A stretch of 64,000 bases of DNA, from positions 62,001-126,000 of the forward strand of contig NZ_JACFAK010000005.1 of the NCBI RefSeq assembly GCF_014118685.1, in the 5' to 3' direction. Made by a program: the position numbers and the translations under genes. Within the stretch, counting starts at the first letter, position 1, and each line of letters starts with the position of its first letter. Under the pieces are notes generated by a model that was not told the origin of the DNA, ran no database searches, and was given only the letters and a program-made list of their open reading frames with translations. The stretch comes from Flaviflexus huanghaiensis. GTDB taxonomy: Bacteria; Actinomycetota; Actinomycetes; Actinomycetales; Actinomycetaceae. Below are positions 52,011 through 60,971 of the stretch, in pieces.

Positions 52011-52927
52011 GCGACCTAGGAGGAGCCATGACTCGAGCCGGTTTCGTCAGCCTTGTCGGCAGACCCAACGCGGGCAAATCGACGCTCACGAACGCGCTCG
52101 TTGGCGAGAAGGTTGCGATCACGTCCGCCCGGCCACAGACGACCCGTCGCGTCATCCGCGGCATCGTTAACCGTGAGGGGGGCCAGGTCATCCTCGTCGA
52201 CACTCCCGGTATGCACAGGCCGCGAACGCTTCTTGGGGAGCGGCTCAATGACCTCGTCCGCCAAACCCTCGGCGACGTCGACCTTGTTGCCCTGTGTCTG
52301 CCCGCGAATGAACAGCTCGGTCCCGGGGACGCGTACCTGCTCGAGGAGATCAGGAGATCAGGGACCCCCGCCATCGCCATCGTCACCAAGGCGGATCTCG
52401 TGACGAAAGAACAGCTTGCCGAGCACCTGACGAAAGTTGCCGGGTTCGCCGACTTCACGGAGATCATCCCAGTCTCTGCCACAACGGGTGACAACGTCGC
52501 CCGCCTGGCCGATGTGCTCGTGTCTCTCATGGACGAATCTCCGATCCTCTATCCGGAGGGGGAGACGATCGATGAGCCGGAGCGGATCGTCGTCGCCGAA
52601 CTCATCCGCGAAGCAGCCCTCGAGGGCGTGCGTGATGAACTGCCGCATTCGATCGCGGTCCTCGTCGAGGAAATGAATGAGCGCCCGCAGCGGAAGGGCG
52701 ACAAGAGGCCCCCGCTCATCGACATCCATGCCGATCTCTATGTCGAGCGTGACTCTCAGAAGGGCATCGTCATCGGTGCGAAGGGTGCTCGACTCCGGGA
52801 GGTCGGCATCGCTGCTCGCGAGGAGATCGAGAAGCTTCTCGCCTGCCGCGTTTATCTCGACATTCACGTGCGGGTCGCGAAAGAGTGGCAGCGGGACCCC
52901 AAGCTTCTGCGGCGTCTGGGCTTCTAG
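52007..52927 (+). CDS. era: GTPase Era
   Basis: The 306-residue protein has G1 G-R-P-N-A-G-K-S near residue 18, G2 Q-T-T-R-R, G3 D-T-P-G-M near residue 64, G4 T-K-A-D near residue 125, and a C-terminal KH domain with I-V-I-G-A-K-G near residue 260. Era helps assemble the 30S subunit and binds the 3' end of 16S rRNA. The ATG at 52007 overlaps the previous stop; a second ATG at 52028 is also possible. Confidence 0.95.
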   Translation: MSDLGGAMTRAGFVSLVGRPNAGKSTLTNALVGEKVAITSARPQTTRRVIRGIVNREGGQVILVDTPGMHRPRTLLGERLNDLVRQTLGDVDLVALCLPANEQLGPGDAYLLEEIRRSGTPAIAIVTKADLVTKEQLAEHLTKVAGFADFTEIIPVSATTGDNVARLADVLVSLMDESPILYPEGETIDEPERIVVAELIREAALEGVRDELPHSIAVLVEEMNERPQRKGDKRPPLIDIHADLYVERDSQKGIVIGAKGARLREVGIAAREEIEKLLACRVYLDIHVRVAKEWQRDPKLLRRLGF

Positions 52928-54426
52928 TGCGCGACGTGCGTCATCCGAGGCTGGTGGCGACGATCATCGTTGTCCTCCTCCTTGGCATGTGGGGCACAGT
53001 CGCCGGGCCGGGATGGTCGCCCGATCCGTACCTCAATCAGATCATCCCGGACACCTCCGATACGGCGATCGGTTCCTCTGTCCGCACCGATCCGCCCCGG
53101 ACCTACGAAGTTGCGAGCGAGGTCCACTCTCTCGAGAGCGATGCTGGACCAATCAATGTGACGGTGCGCCGCCCCCTCGGCAAGGAGACCCCGAGTCCCG
53201 CTGTCGTCTTCATGCATGGGACGGGGACGTACCTGCACACGGCGTTCACCCAGCACGCAACCGTCCTCGCGAGCGCGGGAATCGTCACCCTTGTTGGGGA
53301 CAAGCCGCTCGACTCCTATTCGACGACGGAGCGGGACTATGGGGAGCTCGCATCCGCCTACCGGGACCAGTGGGAGTGGCTTCGGGAGCTTGACGGTGTC
53401 GACGAGAACGAGGTCGGTGTCTATGGCGAATCGGAAGGCGCGTTTATCGCACCCATGGTCGCAGCGGCCGAGCCGGAGGTCGCTTTCGTCGTTCTCGTCT
53501 CATCCCCTGTCGTTCCCATCCGCCAACAGGGTGCCCTCGCCGCCGACACGTATCTTAGACAGATGAGAGTGCCCGAACAGCTCCTCCAGGCGATACCCCG
53601 CCTCATCGGCGGGGAACTTCCTGGCGGTTTTGACTACATCGACTTCGATGTCGGTCCGTACCAAGAGCAGATCACCCAGCCCGTTCTCATCCTCTACGGA
53701 ACGGGAGACCTGTCAATGCCGGTCATTCAGGGAGCACAACAGATCATCGATGACATTGCGACCAACGGAAACACTGACTACACGTTGCGCTACTACGAAG
53801 GTGCCGACCATGGGCTGCGGGTTCTCGAGCGCGGCTCGCCGTCCCTGTCGCGGGTAGCGGCCGAAGACATCTCACGCTGGATCCTCGGCCTACCGGCCAC
53901 CGCATCCGCAGATCCCCAGATCGCCGGCGCCCAACCGGTTCAGCACTTCACGGCGGAGGAGCCGGGAACACCCCGGTGGTATGCGTCGGGTGCGGCGCCG
54001 ATCATCATCCTCATCGTCGGACTCACTCTCACCGTGTTCGGATTCCTGGCCGGACTGGTTGGCCAGATCCGCGTGCAGAAAGCGCCACTTCTTGACCTGC
54101 GCGGCACGTCGCGCCCCCTCATCCAAGCAGGTGCATCTGTTGTCATCGCGTGGGCAGTCTTTGTCTGGTACTTGCTGGCAATTGCGGACCTGGCGCTGTC
54201 CTACCAGACCGACGCCCTCATCGTGCGCGGGGGGTGGCTCGTCTGTCAGATCGTCGCGATCATCGCCGCAGGCATGGTTGTGAGGCTCATCTACTCCTGG
54301 TTACGGGCGCGCCCGCTCACCGGCTTCCCCCACGTTGTCCTCGTCTCCTCGATCCTTGGCCTCACAACGCTCCTCGCAGCCCTGGCCTACTGGAACGTCT
54401 ATCCCTCCCTCCTGACGGCGCTGTGA
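52927..54426 (+). CDS. Membrane-anchored alpha/beta hydrolase
   Basis: The 499-residue product has an N-terminal membrane helix (about residues 11-27), an extracytoplasmic alpha/beta-hydrolase domain (about 70-320) with V-V-F-M-H-G-T-G and nucleophile elbow V-Y-G-E-S-E-G-A near residue 163, the acid region near L-Y-G-T-G-D and His in G-A-D-H-G near residue 296, and then three to four membrane helices in the last 150 residues. The combination is uncommon; a lipid or peptidoglycan-linked ester substrate outside the cell is possible. GTG overlaps the era stop by one base. Confidence 0.78.
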   Translation: MRDVRHPRLVATIIVVLLLGMWGTVAGPGWSPDPYLNQIIPDTSDTAIGSSVRTDPPRTYEVASEVHSLESDAGPINVTVRRPLGKETPSPAVVFMHGTGTYLHTAFTQHATVLASAGIVTLVGDKPLDSYSTTERDYGELASAYRDQWEWLRELDGVDENEVGVYGESEGAFIAPMVAAAEPEVAFVVLVSSPVVPIRQQGALAADTYLRQMRVPEQLLQAIPRLIGGELPGGFDYIDFDVGPYQEQITQPVLILYGTGDLSMPVIQGAQQIIDDIATNGNTDYTLRYYEGADHGLRVLERGSPSLSRVAAEDISRWILGLPATASADPQIAGAQPVQHFTAEEPGTPRWYASGAAPIIILIVGLTLTVFGFLAGLVGQIRVQKAPLLDLRGTSRPLIQAGASVVIAWAVFVWYLLAIADLALSYQTDALIVRGGWLVCQIVAIIAAGMVVRLIYSWLRARPLTGFPHVVLVSSILGLTTLLAALAYWNVYPSLLTAL

Positions 54427-55145
54427 TGGCAGAGACATTCGCAAGCGACGCGCAGATCGTGACCGGGTTCGCGACTGCGATCGGACATGTCCGCACGCGC
54501 CAGGAGGACCGTCTTCTCGTCGCACCTCCGATCATCGCCGTGGCTGACGGGATGGGCGGGCTTGATGCGGGCGATGTCGCGGCAGAGAAGATGATCGGCG
54601 AGCTCGAGTCACTGAACCTTGACGGGAGCACGGCTGGAGCGAGAGCGGAGATCAAGAGAGCGATTTCCCGAGCAGAACGCGCCATCGGTCCCGCGTCCGG
54701 GACGACTGTTGTCGGTGCCGTCCTCGGACTTGCGACCGCGAAACACTCCTGGCTTGTGTTCCACGTGGGCGATTCGCGGATGTACTCGTACGTGGATGGG
54801 CAGCTCGAGGCGCTCACGACTGACCATTCGCTCGTCCAAGAGCTCGTCGACACGGGCGTGCTCAGCCGTGAAGAGGCCCGCTACGACCCGCGCCGCGCCA
54901 TCGTCACACGAGCTGTCGGTGCCTCGATTTGTTCCGAGCCCGCATTCCGCCACGTCGATGCTGAGGGCTGTATTCTCCTCGCGTGTTCGGACGGGATCAC
55001 CGATGAGCTGTCGGAGTGGGAGATCGAGGACATTATGGGTGGCGGCGGTAGTCTCGACGACGTCGCCCAGACCCTCGTTGACGCGGCTTTGGATGCAAGC
55101 GGCAGCGACAACGCAACTGCCATCCTCGCCAGGGCGTTTGTCTAG
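54426..55145 (+). CDS. PP2C-family protein serine/threonine phosphatase
   Basis: The 239-residue cytoplasmic phosphatase has the PP2C metal motifs: R-T-R-Q-E-D-R near residue 22, V-A-D-G-M-G-G near residue 37, H-V-G-D-S-R-M near residue 114, L-A-C-S-D-G-I-T near residue 185 and D-N-A-T-A-I near residue 229. Its ATG overlaps the preceding stop by one base. The next gene encodes an FHA-like protein, so the two may work in phosphopeptide signalling, although no Ser/Thr kinase lies in the window. Confidence 0.92.
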   Translation: MAETFASDAQIVTGFATAIGHVRTRQEDRLLVAPPIIAVADGMGGLDAGDVAAEKMIGELESLNLDGSTAGARAEIKRAISRAERAIGPASGTTVVGAVLGLATAKHSWLVFHVGDSRMYSYVDGQLEALTTDHSLVQELVDTGVLSREEARYDPRRAIVTRAVGASICSEPAFRHVDAEGCILLACSDGITDELSEWEIEDIMGGGGSLDDVAQTLVDAALDASGSDNATAILARAFV

Positions 55146-55164
55146 TGCGCTGACCTGTTTCCCC

Positions 55165-55170
55165 TACTAT
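55165..55170 (+). promoter_or_regulatory. -10 element of leaderless FHA gene
   Basis: TACTAT lies six bases before the ATG at 55177 and no ribosome site is present. Confidence 0.55.
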
Positions 55171-55176
55171 CGGATC

Positions 55177-55881
55177 ATGACAGTTTCGATCGAATTCGTC
55201 GGCGAATGGTACACCGTCAACCCGAACGAGCCGTTCCTCATCGGGCGGGAGGGTCCCCTCGAGCTCGACGACAACCCGTACCTCCATCGGAGGTTCCTCA
55301 CCATCAGCTTCGTTGACGCACTGTACTGGATCGAGAACGTCGGTTCGCGGCTGACCGCGACACTCGCTGACAAGGACGGAGCGACGCAGGCATATCTCGC
55401 GCCCGGGGCGCGGATACCGATCGTCTACGCGCAGACGCTTCTCCTGTTCACGGCGGGGCCCACGACGTATGAGATGACGATCTTCAACGATGATCCGCCC
55501 TATCTTCCCGCTCATACCGCTCACGGCGACGACACGGGCGAGACGACGATCGGCCCTGTCGAGCTGACGCCCTCCCAGCTCCTCCTCATCCTTGCTCTTG
55601 CCGAGCCGGTGTTGACCGGCAGGGGAACGACGTCGTCAATCCCGTCATCCCAGCAAGCTGCGGAGAGGCTGGGATGGCCGCTCACGCGTTTCAACCGCAA
55701 GCTTGACCACGTGTGTGAACGACTGACCCGCCACGGTATACGGGGACTGCATGGCGGCCCTGGCAAGCTTGCTGTCAACCGCCGCGCCCGCCTTGTCGAG
55801 CATGCGGTCGCCACCCGTCTCGTCACAGCCGAGGATCTCTACCGGCTCGACGATCCCTCGCTCTACGACGACGCGGGCTGA
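55177..55881 (+). CDS. FHA-like domain plus winged-helix protein
   Basis: The 234-residue product begins with an FHA-like beta sandwich (about residues 5-105): F-L-I-G-R-E-G-P near residue 20, H-R-R-F-L-T-I where FHA has S-x-x-H, and W-I-E-N-V-G-S in place of the usual N-G-T. Residues 130-215 form a winged helix with L-T-P-S-Q-L-L-L-I-L-A, the recognition segment Q-Q-A-A-E-R-L-G-W-P-L-T-R-F-N-R-K-L and a basic loop. A DNA-binding protein switched by phosphopeptides is a reasonable guess. It follows the PP2C phosphatase gene. Confidence 0.75.
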   Translation: MTVSIEFVGEWYTVNPNEPFLIGREGPLELDDNPYLHRRFLTISFVDALYWIENVGSRLTATLADKDGATQAYLAPGARIPIVYAQTLLLFTAGPTTYEMTIFNDDPPYLPAHTAHGDDTGETTIGPVELTPSQLLLILALAEPVLTGRGTTSSIPSSQQAAERLGWPLTRFNRKLDHVCERLTRHGIRGLHGGPGKLAVNRRARLVEHAVATRLVTAEDLYRLDDPSLYDDAG

Positions 55882-55992
55882 TGTCAGGAGCGCTCGGACG
55901 CTGACCGGAGAGGGCGGCTCCCTCGCGACGCACGCGTGCCCGTCATGCGAGACACATCGGTGCCAGGTTCGCGGATAATCGCGGGCAGGTCG

Positions 55993-55998
55993 TACACT
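55993..55998 (+). promoter_or_regulatory. -10 element of the leuA leader transcript
   Basis: TACACT ends six bases before the ATG of the leader peptide, so the leader is probably translated without a ribosome site. Confidence 0.6.
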
Positions 55999-56004
55999 GT
56001 GGCC

Positions 56005-56043
56005 ATGCGTTCACTCCTGCTTAGTCGCCGCGGCGAGGCCTGA
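56005..56043 (+). CDS. leuL: leu operon leader peptide
   Basis: The 12-codon frame encodes M-R-S-L-L-L-S-R-R-G-E-A, with three consecutive Leu codons (CTC CTG CTT). It lies 67 bases upstream of leuA. Leader peptides with Leu runs before leuA are known in actinobacteria and sense charged tRNA-Leu by ribosome stalling. Confidence 0.85.
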   Translation: MRSLLLSRRGEA

Positions 56044-56083
56044 TCCGACCGGCCCCTCACCGCGGAGTCACGGCGCGCCGGTC
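56028..56083 (+). promoter_or_regulatory. leuA attenuator region with alternative pairings
   Basis: GACCGGC (56047-56053) pairs with GCCGGTC (56077-56083). Separately, CCGCGG in the leader peptide (56028-56033) can pair with CCGCGG at 56060-56065, which lies inside the first stem's loop. Ribosome stalling at the Leu codons would change which form is made. There is no T-run, so control may act on translation or through a pseudoknot. Confidence 0.6.
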
Positions 56084-56109
56084 CCCGTCACGAAGCGAAG
56101 CAGGACACA

Positions 56110-57852
56110 GTGAAAACGTCAGGACCTCAAAACCACCAACGACCTTCGACCATGCCGTTCGAGAAGTACCGGCCCTTCCTCGACACGAATCCCGTATCCC
56201 TGCCGGATCGGCAGTGGCCCGGCAAGAGGATCGAGAAGGCTCCGCGCTGGCTCTCGACCGATCTGCGGGACGGCAATCAGGCCCTTATCGAGCCAATGGA
56301 TCCCGCCCGCAAGCGCGCCATGTTCGATCTGCTCGTGAAAATCGGCTACAAGGAGATCGAGATTGGTTTCCCGGCTGCGTCAAAGACGGACTGGGACTTC
56401 GTCCGCTCTCTCGTCGAGGATGACGCGGTGCCCGAGGATGTGACCGTCTCTGTTCTCACGCAGGCGCGCACCGATCTCATTAACCGCACGATTGACGCGC
56501 TCGAAGGGTTCCCGCGCGCCAACGTCCACCTCTACAACGCGACCGCTCCGGTGTTCCGACGGGTCGTGTTCGGCAACGACCGCGAAGCGACGAAACAGCT
56601 CGCGATCAGAGGCACCCGCGATGTTATCGACTACATGGAGAAGACACTCGGCGACGACATGATCGTCGGATACCAGTATTCGCCGGAAATCTTCGTCGAC
56701 ACTGAGCTTGAGTTCGCCCTCGAGGTGTGTGAGGCGGTCATGGACGTGTGGCAGCCGGCAGATGATCGCGAGATCATCCTCAACCTGCCCTCCACGGTCG
56801 AACGGTCCACCCCGAACGTGTACGCCGACCAGATCGAGTGGATGAGCAGGAACCTGTCGCGACGGGAATTCGTCGTGCTCTCCGCCCACAACCACAATGA
56901 TCGGGGCACCGGAGTCGCGACAACGGAGCTCGCCATGCTTGCTGGCGCTGACCGGATCGAAGGATGCCTGTTTGGACAGGGTGAGCGGACCGGCAACGTC
57001 GACCTCGTCACCGTCGGCCTCAACCTCTACACGCAGGGCATCGACCCCCAAATCGACTTCTCTGACATCGACGACATCAAGTCCGTTGTCGAGTATTGCA
57101 CGCGGATGGAGGTCCCGGCCCGCATGCCCTACGTTGGCGACCTTGTCTATACGTCCTTCTCCGGTTCGCACCAGGATGCGATCAAGAAGGGCTTTGAGGC
57201 GCGCCGGAAGAAGATCGCGGAAACCGGCGACGTCACGTGGGAGCTTCCCTACCTGCCGATCGACCCAGCCGACCTCGGCCGCTCCTACGAGGCCGTCGTC
57301 CGTGTCAATTCCCAGTCTGGCAAGGGCGGTGTCGCCTACCTCCTGTCGACAACGAAGAACCTCGACCTGCCGCGCCGTCTGCAGATCGAGCTGTCGGCGA
57401 TCGTTAAGGACCACACAGACGAGTCCGGGGGAGAGGTGACCGCCGACGAGCTGTGGCATATCTTCGCCGACGAGTACCTGCCCGCGTCCGAAGTTGCCGG
57501 TCTTGAACCCTGGGGCCATTACGCCCTGCGCGGCATGTCGCTATCATCCGGTGAAGGGGCGCGATCCGAGCTCACCGTCACCATCACCGTCGGCGGCGAG
57601 GACCGGGTTATTTCCGCGTCCGGCAACGGACCGATCGACGCATTCGTCGCCGCCATCGCGCAGCTCGGTCACCGCGTTCACGTTCTCGATTACGCCGAGC
57701 ACGCCCTGTCCGAGGGTGGGGACGCAACTGCGGCCGCCTACATTGAGGCCGACATCGACGACAAAATTCTCTGGGGCGTTGGCATCGACCCGTCAACTAT
57801 CAATGCATCCTTCAAGGCTCTCATCTCCGCTCTCAACCGCACACGCCGCTGA
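56110..57852 (+). CDS. leuA: 2-isopropylmalate synthase
   Basis: The 580-residue enzyme condenses acetyl-CoA with 2-ketoisovalerate, the first step of leucine synthesis. The catalytic TIM barrel has L-R-D-G-N-Q near residue 54, G-F-P-A-A-S-K near residue 85 and H-N-H-N-D-R-G-T-G near residue 259 for metal binding. The C-terminal regulatory domain (about 450-575, with G-N-G-P-I-D-A-F) binds leucine for feedback. This is the long LeuA2 form usual in actinobacteria. The GTG at 56110 is preferred; ATG 56152 is also possible. It is controlled by the leader upstream. Confidence 0.96.
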   Translation: MKTSGPQNHQRPSTMPFEKYRPFLDTNPVSLPDRQWPGKRIEKAPRWLSTDLRDGNQALIEPMDPARKRAMFDLLVKIGYKEIEIGFPAASKTDWDFVRSLVEDDAVPEDVTVSVLTQARTDLINRTIDALEGFPRANVHLYNATAPVFRRVVFGNDREATKQLAIRGTRDVIDYMEKTLGDDMIVGYQYSPEIFVDTELEFALEVCEAVMDVWQPADDREIILNLPSTVERSTPNVYADQIEWMSRNLSRREFVVLSAHNHNDRGTGVATTELAMLAGADRIEGCLFGQGERTGNVDLVTVGLNLYTQGIDPQIDFSDIDDIKSVVEYCTRMEVPARMPYVGDLVYTSFSGSHQDAIKKGFEARRKKIAETGDVTWELPYLPIDPADLGRSYEAVVRVNSQSGKGGVAYLLSTTKNLDLPRRLQIELSAIVKDHTDESGGEVTADELWHIFADEYLPASEVAGLEPWGHYALRGMSLSSGEGARSELTVTITVGGEDRVISASGNGPIDAFVAAIAQLGHRVHVLDYAEHALSEGGDATAAAYIEADIDDKILWGVGIDPSTINASFKALISALNRTRR

Positions 57853-58029
57853 GCGTCGGACCCTGCGGACGGAGCCTTCACCACCCACGAGGATCCTCCG
57901 CGGCGCACGGTAACAGTGTGATCCACCGCCGCCATGCGCCAGGTCGACAGTGCACGCCCCGCCACAAGCGGCCTCACTGTCGTGACCGACCCCGCCTCCC
58001 TCCTCTGTCCTGTTCGCCACTCAGGGCAA

Positions 58030-58035
58030 TAAGAT
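58030..58035 (+). promoter_or_regulatory. -10 element of leaderless recO
   Basis: TAAGAT ends six bases before the GTG start of recO; no Shine-Dalgarno is present. The rest of the gap 57853-58029 contains nothing recognisable. Confidence 0.5.
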
Positions 58036-58041
58036 GTTCCT

Positions 58042-58764
58042 GTGAAGCTGTACCGCGACAAAGGGATTGTCCTGCGCACCCAGAAGATGGGGGAGTCAAG
58101 CAGGATCATCACCCTGTTGACGGCCCAGCACGGCAAGGTCCGCGCCGTCGCGAAAGGTGCCCGGCGGACGAAGTCCCGCTTCGGGGCACGGCTCGAGCCG
58201 TTTTCGCTTGTCGATGCGCAGTTCTATCGCGGGAAGACACTGGACACTGTCACCCAGGTCGAGTCCGTCCACGCCTACGGCTCCGAGATCGCCTGGGACT
58301 ACGACCGGTATGTCGCCGGCACTGTCATGCTCGAGACGACCGAGAAGATTGCCTGGGACGAAGGCGAACCCGACATGCAGCAGTACCTGTTGCTCCACGG
58401 CGCGCTCAGCGCGCTCGCGAACAACGAACATCGGCCAGACCTCCTCGTCACCGCTTTCCTCCTCAGGTCCCTCGCGCACGCCGGCTTCGAGCTGTCGACC
58501 CGTGAATGTGCGTCGTGCGGACAGCCCGGCCCCCATGATTCGTTCTCGGTGCCCGCAGGTGGAACCGTGTGCATGGGGTGTCGACCACCGGGATCCGCCG
58601 CGCCCTCGCGTGAGACAGTGACCCTGCTCGGCTCGCTTATCGCCGGCGAGTGGGATGGTGCAGATGATGTGCCCGGCGCGACACGCAGCCAGGCCAGGGC
58701 GCTTGCGGCCGGCCACGCCCAGTGGCACCTTGAGCACCGGATCAAGTCCCTCTCCCTCGTCTAG
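58042..58764 (+). CDS. recO: DNA repair protein RecO
   Basis: The 240-residue product has an N-terminal OB fold ([10 protein letters not shown], then [11 protein letters not shown]) and a C-terminal helical domain with a four-Cys zinc site (C-A-S-C-G and C-M-G-C, about residues 155 and 178). RecO works with RecR to load RecA at gaps. It is followed seven bases later by uppS, a common pair in actinobacteria. The start codon is GTG, apparently leaderless. Confidence 0.93.
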   Translation: MKLYRDKGIVLRTQKMGESSRIITLLTAQHGKVRAVAKGARRTKSRFGARLEPFSLVDAQFYRGKTLDTVTQVESVHAYGSEIAWDYDRYVAGTVMLETTEKIAWDEGEPDMQQYLLLHGALSALANNEHRPDLLVTAFLLRSLAHAGFELSTRECASCGQPGPHDSFSVPAGGTVCMGCRPPGSAAPSRETVTLLGSLIAGEWDGADDVPGATRSQARALAAGHAQWHLEHRIKSLSLV

Positions 58765-58771
58765 GAGCACC

Positions 58772-59554
58772 ATGCCCAGCCCACAACTGACCATGCCCGG
58801 CGTTACCCCGCCGCCGATTCCGGCCGATATGGTGCCCGGCCACGTGGCGATTGTGATGGACGGCAACGGGCGATGGGCGAACGCTCGGGGGCTACCGCGG
58901 ACCGAGGGGCACAAGACCGGTGAACCGGTCCTGCTCGACATCATTGCTGGCGCGATTGAGATCGGCGTCAAAGAGCTGTCTGCCTACGCGTTCTCGACGG
59001 AAAACTGGTCCCGTAGCCCGTCCGAGGTGCGGTTCCTCATGGGCTTCAACCGGGATGTCATCCACCGTCAAAGGGACACACTCCACGAGTGGGGTGTACG
59101 CGTGCGTTGGGCGGGTCGCAAGCCCCGCCTATGGCGCTCGGTCATCAACGAACTTGAGATCGCAGAGAACCTGACGAAGAAGAACACCGGTCTTGTCGTC
59201 AACATGTGTGTCAACTACGGGGGCCGGGCCGAGATCGCCGATGCTGCTGCGGCGCTCGCACGCGATGCTGCGGCTGGCACAGTAAGGCCTGACAAGATCA
59301 CCCCCGAGCTCTTTGCTTCCTACCTCTATCAGCCGATGAGTGACATCGACCTGTTCTGGCGAACCGGTGGGGAGAAGAGGCTGTCGAATTTCCTCCTATG
59401 GCAGACCGCCTACGCGGAGATTGTCGTGACCGATAAGCCCTGGCCCGAGGTCGATCGTCGCGATCTCTGGGAGGCCATCACCACCTATGCGAAACGTCAC
59501 AGGCGGTGGGGTGGGGCGGTGGACATGACCGCTGGCGCAGACGACGCGGAATAG
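58772..59554 (+). CDS. uppS: Isoprenyl transferase (undecaprenyl diphosphate synthase family)
   Basis: The 260-residue cis-prenyltransferase makes the polyprenyl carrier for cell-wall synthesis. Motif I is V-M-D-G-N-G-R-W-A near residue 29, followed by G-H-K-T-G near residue 47. F-S-T-E-N-W-S-R near residue 76 and the C-terminal [17 protein letters not shown] are complete; most homologues have L-x-I-R-T in the last. TAGGAG precedes the ATG at 58772. The gene follows recO. Confidence 0.95.
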   Translation: MPSPQLTMPGVTPPPIPADMVPGHVAIVMDGNGRWANARGLPRTEGHKTGEPVLLDIIAGAIEIGVKELSAYAFSTENWSRSPSEVRFLMGFNRDVIHRQRDTLHEWGVRVRWAGRKPRLWRSVINELEIAENLTKKNTGLVVNMCVNYGGRAEIADAAAALARDAAAGTVRPDKITPELFASYLYQPMSDIDLFWRTGGEKRLSNFLLWQTAYAEIVVTDKPWPEVDRRDLWEAITTYAKRHRRWGGAVDMTAGADDAE

Positions 59555-59563
59555 GATAGGTCC

Positions 59564-60859
59564 ATGCTTTCTCGACTCGACCTTCGTAGCGGCGTCACTG
59601 CCGACGTTCTTGCTTCCTCCCTGCCCCGTGCCGCGCTCGATATCGACGCTGCCCTGGAAGCCGTCCGCCCGCTCGTGCACGATGTGCGGGAACGCGGTGA
59701 GGAGGCCCTCCTCGACCAGGCGGAGCGGTTCGACGGGGTCCGGCCGGACACGATTGCGGTTCCCCCGTCAGCGCTGACGGCCGCTCTCGAGAGCATCGAC
59801 GACGACCTCGTCGATGCGATCACGCTCGCGATTGAGCACGTCCGCATCGGGCATGAGATTCAGATGCCGGAGGAAAAGTCGGTCGAGATTGTTCCCGGAG
59901 GCCGGGTGACCCAGCGCTGGATCCCCATGCGCCGAGTCGGGCTCTACGTGCCGGGCGGACTTGCCGTCTACCCGTCGTCGGTCGTTATGAACGCGGTCTG
60001 TGCCCAGGTCGCCGGCGTCGAGTCCATCGCCCTCACCTCTCCCGCGCAGAAGGAGTTCGGTGGACTACCCCACCCCACGATCCTCGCTGCCTGTGCCCTT
60101 CTCGGTATCGACGAGGTGTACGCGGCCGGTGGCGCTGGCGCGGTCGGCATGTTCGCCTACGGCGCTGGCCCGTGCCAGCCGGTCGACGTCATCACCGGCC
60201 CCGGCAACATTTATGTCGCAGCTGCGAAGCGGCTTGTTCTCGGCACCGTCGGCATTGACTCGGAGGCCGGCACAACCGAGATCGCGATCCTTGCCGATGC
60301 GACCGCCAATCCGCGTTTCGTCGCGGCCGACCTGCTCTCCCAGGCAGAACACGATCCGGCCGCCGCATCCGTTCTCGTGACCGACTCCGTCGAGCTCGCC
60401 GACGCGGTCGATGTCGAGCTTGCCGAGCAGGCGAAGACAACAAAGCATGCCGAGCGGGTTCATGAGGCACTCACAGGTCCCCAGTCCGGTACCGTGCTCG
60501 TCTCCTCCGTTGATGACGGCCTTGCCGTCGTCAACGCCTATGGCGCCGAACATCTGGAGATCCACACGGTCGATGCGGAGCGCGTCGCATCCCGTGTCCA
60601 CAACGCAGGCGCAATCTTCCTCGGTCCCTACACCCCGGTGCCCGCAGGCGACTACCTCGCGGGCTCGAATCACGTCCTCCCCACGGGCGGGACATCGCGC
60701 TACAGCTCGGGTCTCAACGTGCACGCTTTCCTCAAGTCCGTTCAGCAGGTTGAGTATTCGAGGGAGGGGCTCGACAAGATCACGGCACCCCTTGTGACCT
60801 TTGCGAATGCGGAAGATCTCCCCGCGCACGGGGACTCACTGCAGGTGAGATTCGCATGA
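59564..60859 (+). CDS. hisD: Histidinol dehydrogenase
   Basis: The 431-residue zinc enzyme carries out the last two oxidations of histidine synthesis. It has V-G-L-Y-V-P-G-G near residue 125, the G-P-G-N-I-Y-V-A-A-A-K segment near residue 213, D-L-L-S-Q-A-E-H-D-P-A-A near residue 256 and the C-terminal N-H-V-L-P-T-G-G-T-S-R-Y-S-S-G-L near residue 374, including metal ligands. It begins nine bases after uppS. The next his gene, hisC, starts 2.6 kb downstream, so the his cluster is interrupted by three unrelated genes. Confidence 0.96.
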   Translation: MLSRLDLRSGVTADVLASSLPRAALDIDAALEAVRPLVHDVRERGEEALLDQAERFDGVRPDTIAVPPSALTAALESIDDDLVDAITLAIEHVRIGHEIQMPEEKSVEIVPGGRVTQRWIPMRRVGLYVPGGLAVYPSSVVMNAVCAQVAGVESIALTSPAQKEFGGLPHPTILAACALLGIDEVYAAGGAGAVGMFAYGAGPCQPVDVITGPGNIYVAAAKRLVLGTVGIDSEAGTTEIAILADATANPRFVAADLLSQAEHDPAAASVLVTDSVELADAVDVELAEQAKTTKHAERVHEALTGPQSGTVLVSSVDDGLAVVNAYGAEHLEIHTVDAERVASRVHNAGAIFLGPYTPVPAGDYLAGSNHVLPTGGTSRYSSGLNVHAFLKSVQQVEYSREGLDKITAPLVTFANAEDLPAHGDSLQVRFA

Positions 60860-60971
60860 CAGCAATGATTGCGGGCTGGTAACGGTCACGTTTGCGCTTC
60901 CCATCCGCCCGATTCTTGTGGGTATTATCTGTCTCAGCTGTGAAAATGTGTCCTAACCCGAAGAGGAAGCT

